This document shows positions 57,628 through 64,000 of a stretch of 64,000 nucleotides of DNA, one piece after another (positions within the stretch are counted from its first letter, which is position 1; each line of letters opens with the position of its first letter). The stretch lies in contig BCKC01000010.1 of NCBI GenBank assembly GCA_001600455.1, positions 62,001 through 126,000 on the forward strand, read 5' to 3'. The DNA is from Endocalyx cinctus. Taxonomy: Eukaryota > Ascomycota > Sordariomycetes > Amphisphaeriales > Apiosporaceae. A model generated the notes under the pieces. It saw only the letters and a list, made by a program, of their open reading frames with translations. It made no database searches and was not told the origin of the DNA. The translations under genes were made by a program, and so were the position numbers.

Positions 57628-59541
57628 TCACAACCGACCATCCACCATCGCCTGCAGTATCCACGCGCACCTTTCGTTCCGCACGTCGTCAAAACCCGCC
57701 GCGAAACCTCCCGGCTGAAGCACGACGACGTCCGATTCGCTGCCGTACTCGGGGAAGGCCGTGAGGCCGTCTTTGTTGGGGTCGCCCGTCCTCGCGAACT
57801 GGACGATGTAATCCTGCAGCTGGGTGGCGAGCGCCGCGTCGACGGGCAAGCCGTTGTTGAGCGTCGTCGTGTCGCCGTTGAAGAAGATGTACGCGAGGTC
57901 GCTGGCGTGGTACGCCGGCGGGTACGCGAAGACGTAGCCGCGCGTGCCGTTGCCCAGCGCGGTCGCGAGGTATCCCGTGATGCAGGTGAAGGCGGTCTCG
58001 GACCCGACGATGACGGCGCGCTCGAACTCGCTCGTCCAGGGGTACCGGTCCCCGCTCAGGTCGTCCGGGTAGATATCCTCGGCCAGCTCGTCGATCGTCG
58101 TGGCCGAGGCCTCGGGAAAGTTGGCCGCCGCGTACTCGCGGAAATCGCCCGCCGTCCCGATCGTCTGCGGCGTAAAGGGCACGGCCTCGTTCGTCGTGTG
58201 GCTCGTCATGACGTTGACGGACCGGTCGAACCGCCCCGAGCTCACGAGCAGCTGCGGGTACTCCGGCACGTAGGCGCCGTCCCGTCCCGGCCCGAACACG
58301 AAGTGGCCGACCGGCGCCGGGTACACGACCGCCTGGTTGACGGCCTGCAGGACCGACCCGTCGAGCTGGGAGAGCGCCGCCGCGTCAGCGACGCCCAGCC
58401 CCGTGAGCGCCGACGCGGTCGCGAGCGTGCTGACGTACGCGCTCGTGAAGTTGATGTTGAACTCGAAGGCGGGCGACTGGATGATAGCGGCGCGGAACGG
58501 CGTCGGCTCGTCCGCTTCCCCGCCGTACGCCGTGAGATGGTGCACGATGCTGGACGCGCCCCCGCTCTCTCCCATGGCTGTGACTTTGTCCGGGCTGCCG
58601 CCAAATCGGCCGATGTACTTCTGCACCCACCGCAGCGCCTCGCGCTGGTCGTAGAGCCCCAGGTTCGGCGTGAGGTCGCCGCCGCCCGCCAGGAACCCGA
58701 ACATGCCTAGCCGGTAGTTAATTGTCACGATAACGACGTTTTCGCCACCGTCGTTCTGCGAACGCGAGAGGAGCCCCGCTGGGTTGCCTGTTGCCGTTTT
58801 GGATCCGTAGGTGAAGCCACCGCCGTGAATCCAGACTATAACGGGGGCTAGGGTAACGCATATTGGTTAGGTAAAGAAAAAAGGGACCCGTTAAATTAAA
58901 GATATGGGAGGAAGGTCGAGGATGACCGTTGCAAAAAAGAAAAAGAAAAAAATCTTTTTACCATTAGCAGCTTCCCCAGCTTCGAATACTTTCGTAGGTA
59001 CGTGAACATCGAGCACGAGACATGCCTCGGTCTCTTCAATCGACGCATCGGTGGTGCTATTTCCCTCGGCTTGCTGTAGCGCGAGGATCCATGCCGGCGC
59101 CGCCTGGAAGCAAGTAACGTCGGTGTCTCCACCGTCGTTAACCTCGGAGCTCTCCCCCGCCAGGGGAAGGGGTTTCTGGAAGCGCAGCTCGTCCACCGGC
59201 TGCTGCGCGTACGGAATGTTGCTGAAAGTATAGTAGCTTCCGGTTGCCTGAATAAATTTGGGTTGTATAATTAAAACGTGTGAATGGAATTGAATGGGCA
59301 ATTTCCTCTGTTTTTTTTTCCCCCTCTTTGCGATCTTGAGCCCATTTAAGTAGAAGTGAGGCGGGAGAATTCAACTTACATTGAGACTACCTTGATGAAT
59401 CTCGTAGCCCAGATCAACTGTAGGGTTACTTAGTACCCTTCTTTGCACATATTCTTCTCCGCTGCCACGAGCGTCTGCTCCGATCGATGCCGCTGCTGCC
59501 AAGCTGGCAAATAGGAAAAGTAAGATTCTCTGTGCACTCAT
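57628..59541 (-). CDS. secreted type-B carboxylesterase/lipase (555 aa)
   Basis: Extracellular ester hydrolase of the carboxylesterase type B family. Exons 59541-59380, 59247-58962 and 58847-57628; 555 residues, normal length. A signal peptide (MSAQRILLFLFASLAAAASI) starts it. The family N-terminal motif NIPYAQQPVDELRFQKP is in exon 2, then the oxyanion hole VIVWIHGGGFTYGS (about 152-165). The nucleophile elbow is AMGESGGASSIVHH (Ser about 244). The histidine is probably that of AYHASDLAYIFF. The usual Cys pair of fungal lipases is partly visible (VTCFQAAPAW and ETEACLVLDVH). The start chosen is the ATG directly before the signal peptide, although the frame is open a little further up. Exon 3 is very GC-rich. 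Substrate is unknown. Confidence 0.9.
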
Positions 59542-60972
59542 TGTGATTTGTGTATGACAAGGTATATGATTTACGACGTAAGACCAGAATCTAATTCTAC
59601 GTAGGTTTCTCACTCATTCTATCTACTGCGAGGATCAAGCCGAGAACGATGATAAGTTTTGAGAGCTTATATGCACTGATGTAGGCGGAGGAGAGACGAG
59701 GTACTTAAACGTGTCATGGCACGAGAATCTGATTTACGTACATACGCAATGCATAATGCCAATATTGCAACTATCTAGAGAGGTAACCAGGTAACAAGTT
59801 CGAGAACACGTTCGTCCTTCCTAACCAAGACGGAGCAAATTTCCTCTTTTCGTTTATGCTGCCGTCTAGGTATTAGCGCCGGACGCGATGCTATGCTACG
59901 TTGTGTGACTCTATGCTATTTCAGAAAGAATATGAACAAGTGGTTAGCTTGACCTAGACCTAAGATATAATAAAAGACCGGCGAGTAAATTACAATAGAG
60001 TGTAAATAGACGCCGAGGAAAACGAGACGATACGCCTCATGTCTACGATGTGCGAGGCGACAAGAACCCTTCGGAGCTGTATCCATAATTCTTGGATTTC
60101 CAAAGACATTTCATCACCTGCGCTTCCGCATGCGCATGAGCACATCGTCTTGTTAGCATAGATATGGCAGGCGGTTAAGTAAGAGTAGTGGGATAGGCGG
60201 GTGCTTTTATCAAGAAAACCTAGCGGTTGAGGTGATTAACAACGAGCTGCAGACAATAAGACAAATAGAAAGGGGGTATTGATTGATTACTGTCGCGCGG
60301 GGCTAGATCTATATTGCATCGCAGCTCTGCGAATGATCCGAGACCGTTAAGACGTAATTAACGGTGGTTGTCTTCAGTAGACGCCACGAGTACGATCGGG
60401 CTTAAGTTCCTATGCAGGTATTGTATTAATTTCTCACCAATCCGAATAGCGATGCTATTCCGAATAGCCGAGAGGAAATCTTCTCATAGGACTTGGTTAG
60501 GAACTTTCCGTGCCCTCCAATTGAGAAGATTGTAACCCTATCATGCAGCTTACCCTTGTCCAGATCTGTCCGCCTTACTGCGTACAAGCAATTACAACTG
60601 AGTTCCCTTGTCTAGCAGGTGTAAAGCATATCAGTATGCGCGACGCGGGGTACTTGAGGGGCTATTAAGAATCTTCATTTGGAATTCAGCTCTATTTCTC
60701 GCTTGAATTCCGAGAAGGATGCATCTTTATTCCTGGTTTACTGTTTTTGGTATCCTGACCCCGAATGTATGTGCGGCAACGGCGACAATTACAATGGACA
60801 TATTGGCACCAGGTTTAGGTAATACCGAAATGTCTCCTCTATCTGTGAAGGGGTATCTCTTTATTTTTTTATTTTTTTTTTTTCCTTTTCCCTCCCTAAG
60901 AACACTTCATGTTAAGCGAGGCGATTCTTTTTTATACAGAAGTTCGTCGGATGTATTTTATGATCAAGTATC
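59542..60972. other. 1.4 kb intergenic region
   Basis: Upstream of the carboxylesterase and downstream of atm1, both on minus. A plus-strand open stretch at 60719-61054 overlaps the last atm1 exon and is not supported. Nothing else seen. Confidence 0.5.
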
Positions 60973-63213
60973 CTATTTCACATCATCGTTTTCAGATCCA
61001 TCCGAATTGAAGAGAGTCTCTTGGGCTGTGAATAAAGCAAGTCAGCAACTCTAGTATTTTACGGTGTTGTTCGAGATCTGAAGGGGAAAAAAAGGTCCAG
61101 CTATTGAAAACTTACCACTCCAAAGCTCCGAATAAAGACCTCCTCGATCAATGAGCTCTTTGTGAGTTCCCTGTTCCGCAACACTCCCTTCTTTAAGTAC
61201 AATGATGAGATCTGCATCATATATTGTTCGTAGACGATGCGCGACAAAGACGCTGGTCCTAAACTTCTCTCGTAAGATACTGTTAATATTTTGCATGAGT
61301 GCGTGTTCAGTGTGCGTGTCGAGTGCACTCGTAGCTTCGTCGAAAAAGAGGAGAGGGGGGTCCTTAAGTAACAGGCGGGAGACAGCAAGACGCTGCTTTT
61401 CTCCTCCACTGATCATCATTCCCCTCTCGCCAACCTGGGTGTCATATCCACGAGGCCAAGTGGAGATTATATCATGAATTCGAGCTCTTTTGGCAGCCGA
61501 CATGACATCGGACTCCGACGCTGACATATCGCCGTATTTGATATTGTGCATAACACTGTCGTTGAAAAGGGGTGTGTCCTGAGGAACAACACCGATCGAT
61601 TCACGGAGAGAATTTAACGTGATATGTTTCACGTCTTGATCATCGATAAGTATACGTCCAGATCCAACGTCATAGTAACGGAAGAGAAGCCGCAGGAGTG
61701 TAGACTTTCCACAGCCACTGGGCCCCACTATAGCCACCTTCTTCCCGGCAGGTATTGTCATAGTGAGGTTTTGTAGAATGGGGCGCTCCTTAGTGTATCC
61801 GAAGGTAACATTTTCGAATTTAATCTGACCCCCTTGATGAAGCTGGAGGGGTTTGGCATCCGGCAATTCTTTAATGGAGACATTTACTTTCTGAAGATTG
61901 AACAGAGTCTCCATATCTAAAAGAGACTGGCGAAGTTCTCTGTAGACAGATCCCAGGAAATTGAGGGGCACCGAAAGCTGGAAGACCAATTGGTTCACCA
62001 TAACTAAATCGCCGACGGTGAGAGAGCCTTCGGCGACACCGTTCGCAGCGAGATACATCATAGCCGTCAAAGCGCTGGAGAATATGACGTTTTGGCCGCT
62101 GTTTAGCAAGGCTAGCGAAGTAGCGACCTTAATAGAACTCCTCTCGTAGTCTAAAAGGGCCTTATCATATCGCGCAACTTCGAACTTTTCATTGTTAAAA
62201 TACTTGACAGCTTCGTAGTTGATCAGGGAATCAACAGCCACGGTAGAGGCTTTATTATCGGCAGCATTTGCCTGTCTTCGGAACTTGGTCCTCCAGGCGG
62301 TAGTCCATATAGTGAAAGCGGTATATGCGGACATAGTAGTGACGGTGATAGCGGCGAAGCTCGCGCCGTACTGCCAGGTCAGAATACCACAAACCATACC
62401 GATTTCTAGGGCAGTTGGAAATATGTGAAACACCATGCTAGTAAGCAGGAAGCTGATACCCTTGGTTCCTCGATCAATGGCCCTGGTGAGTCCACCAGTT
62501 TGCTTGGTGAGGTGAAAATTGAGGTCGAGTCTAAGAAGGTGATCGAAGACGTTGCAGGCTACCCTTCGGATAGCCTTCTGGGCTACAGAGGCAAACACGG
62601 CGTTTCGAAGTTCTTGAAATAATGTAGCACCTATCCTCGTAGCACCATAAGCCAGTATCATACTTCCGGCAACCATGGTGACGGTACCACCAGTGGCACC
62701 GATGTCGACGTTCATGGCATCGACTATATTCTTGAAGTAGAATGGTACTTGGACATTCAGAACCTTGGCGCCTACGAGGAGGACGACTGCTAGAGACACT
62801 CTCAGCTTGGTATCTATGCTGTCTTTAGGCCATAAATAATGAGCCATCTCTTTCATTATAGCCCAGTCAGCCTTGCGCTGCTCTTGAGCAGTCTTATCAA
62901 CGGCAGCCAGCGGATCTTTAGGCGCTTTGACATCTTTTCTCTCGCCGGCTTTTTCTTTTGTACTTTTCTCTTCAGTGTTGGTCTTTGAATAAGAACCAAA
63001 ATTAGCTACCCGGGAAGAGTCTTTCGAAGTGTATAGGTCGGTGGCAGTTAACCGAGGTCTATGTCCGAAGTGGAATGAACATGTCGGTAGCGGTCGGGTT
63101 TTATTTGTATTGAGATATTTTGGAGAAGAAATCCAAGGATTTAATGTCAGAATGTTCAGTCCTGCACATGCAGGATAGCTAGGAGAAACCCGGCTAGCGG
63201 TTCGTAGAATCAT
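60973..63213 (-). CDS. atm1: mitochondrial ABC transporter Atm1 (716 aa)
   Basis: Half-size ABC exporter of the inner mitochondrial membrane that supplies a sulfur/glutathione compound for cytosolic iron-sulfur cluster assembly. Main exon 63213-61116, final exon 61025-60973; 716 residues. The N-terminus is a presequence ([20 protein letters not shown]). Membrane-domain signatures include [37 protein letters not shown] and [18 protein letters not shown], a hallmark of Atm1. The ATPase has Walker [20 protein letters not shown], signature [20 protein letters not shown], Walker [14 protein letters not shown] and the H-loop FVAHRL. Without splicing the frame would end in an atypical tail. Using the GTAAGT donor at 61115 and the TTCACAG acceptor at 61026 gives [19 protein letters not shown], the expected Atm1 end. 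Confidence 0.95.
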
Positions 63214-63417
63214 ATCGTCGTTGTCGTCGTCGTCGTGCGTGTTGAGGGGGGAAACATGATGGCTTTAAAAAGAGGTAGATGGCGGGTTGACGGGCTATCG
63301 CGACCGTCGCGATCGCGAAAGTGTCTCCAATTTGGTAACCTATGATTTTCGGATGGAAGGGATAAACAACCCGATAAAAATGTGATTCAAGTTCGTTGTC
63401 GGATATTATCTACTACT

Positions 63418-63463
<46 letters not shown>

Positions 63464-64000
63464 TGTGAGTAATTTAATCAACCGCTTCGTTATTCACAGA
63501 ATGACGATGATGTAAATGTTCAAAGCCTTGCGAGGTAAAATAGCTATGGAGGGGTCTCTAGATAGAATCCTAGTTACCTGTTACGCGGTACTGCCACGCT
63601 ATAGGGTACTACTAGAAAGCTAAAAGCTTTGTGCTTACTCTACTCTAGGTTAGGCTGTTTAGGGTATACGTTCGTTCTGAAGGTTACGTCAAAGATTGCA
63701 TAAACATGGCTTAGCGTACCTACACAGTAAACAGCCTATGGTTTAACTACCTAGGTACTAAGCTGCCTACTGTAGGTATGCGGGAACACCCCCGCAGTAG
63801 TAAGTACACTACTGTGTATATCCATGAATACCTAGGTAGGTTCTAATGTTTGTACTGTAAATATAGTTCTATATGTATGTCGAACTGAGTTCAAAAATTT
63901 TCTACTTTTTAGAAGAGATAATAATACCAAGTAATTCTTATTATATATATCGCCGGGGTCTTTTCCCTCTCTTATATAAATTACTTACTTGTCAGTTTGC
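63214..64000. repeat. promoter of atm1 and repeat-bearing intergenic DNA to the window edge
   Basis: CGTCGT repeats just upstream of the atm1 start (63219-63237). A run of 42 T (63420-63461). CTACCTAGGTACTAAG and ATACCTAGGTAGG copies of the dispersed palindrome at about 63750-63766 and 63828-63842. No gene reaches the right edge that I can recognise. Confidence 0.6.

Noticed and set aside
57907..58710. Plus-strand frame of 267 codons
   Set aside because: Antisense shadow of the very GC-rich carboxylesterase exon; composition is Arg/Gly/Val-biased as expected of a shadow frame.
60719..61054. Plus-strand frame of 111 codons starting with a signal-like segment
   Set aside because: Its second half is T-rich low complexity and it overlaps the last atm1 exon, which is firmly supported.

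Overview
The window is nuclear DNA of a filamentous ascomycete (Pezizomycotina, most likely Sordariomycetes). Most genes carry one to three short introns of about 45-170 bases, with GTANGT-like donors, CTAAC-like branch sites and CAG/TAG acceptors. The gene set is typically fungal: a HET-domain protein, a Zn2Cys6 regulator, a 2EXR protein, a P450, DHA2 and ACS major facilitator transporters, and the 21.3 kDa subunit of complex I. Intergenic DNA is AT-rich and dotted with homopolymers and two short dispersed palindromes (TACCTAGGTA-type and TACTCCGTA). All gene models below were spliced by eye from the sequence; exon ends are good to about a base where the reading frame forces them.

Left part (1-25 kb) is mostly housekeeping. 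In order: the start of a mitochondrial methylglutaconyl-CoA hydratase running off the left edge (-), a small ankyrin protein (+), an HTH/AT-hook/2EXR protein (+), a UBP2-type deubiquitinase (-), complex I 21.3 kDa subunit (+), a DUF167 protein (-), a HAD 'Swiss Army Knife' RNA-repair-like protein with an RGG tail (+), a HET-domain protein (-), RMI1 (-), VPS51 (+), NIF3 (-), a BolA/Fra2 protein (+) and the AP-1 beta adaptin (-).

Middle part (26-48 kb) is accessory. A divergent pair, an ACS-family transporter and a group-wide complete amidase, shares a 0.95 kb promoter region and probably takes up and hydrolyses an amide. Next come a cytochrome P450 with a frameshift, a clearly dead DHA2 multidrug-type transporter, a SAM methyltransferase, a housekeeping HIRIP3-like histone chaperone, a dead APH-type kinase, an intact stand-alone thioesterase and a Zn2Cys6 regulator. 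Methyltransferase, P450, thioesterase, efflux pump and regulator without any synthase look like the remains of a secondary-metabolite cluster that is eroding.

Right part (48-64 kb) is gene-poor at first (two gaps of about 2.4 kb), with a small N-glycosylation-site-rich secreted protein and a short conserved-looking hypothetical protein. It then holds a membrane-anchored 3-beta-HSD-like extended SDR, a secreted type-B carboxylesterase and the mitochondrial ABC exporter Atm1, all on the minus strand. Atm1 and the Fra2-like protein are both parts of iron-sulfur/iron signalling but are 39 kb apart.

I found no RNA genes, complete transposons or CRISPR. The most unusual items are the decaying cluster, the HTH/AT-hook/2EXR fusion, the in-frame presequence with an internal optimal start in NIF3, and the RGG-tailed RNA-repair-like protein.
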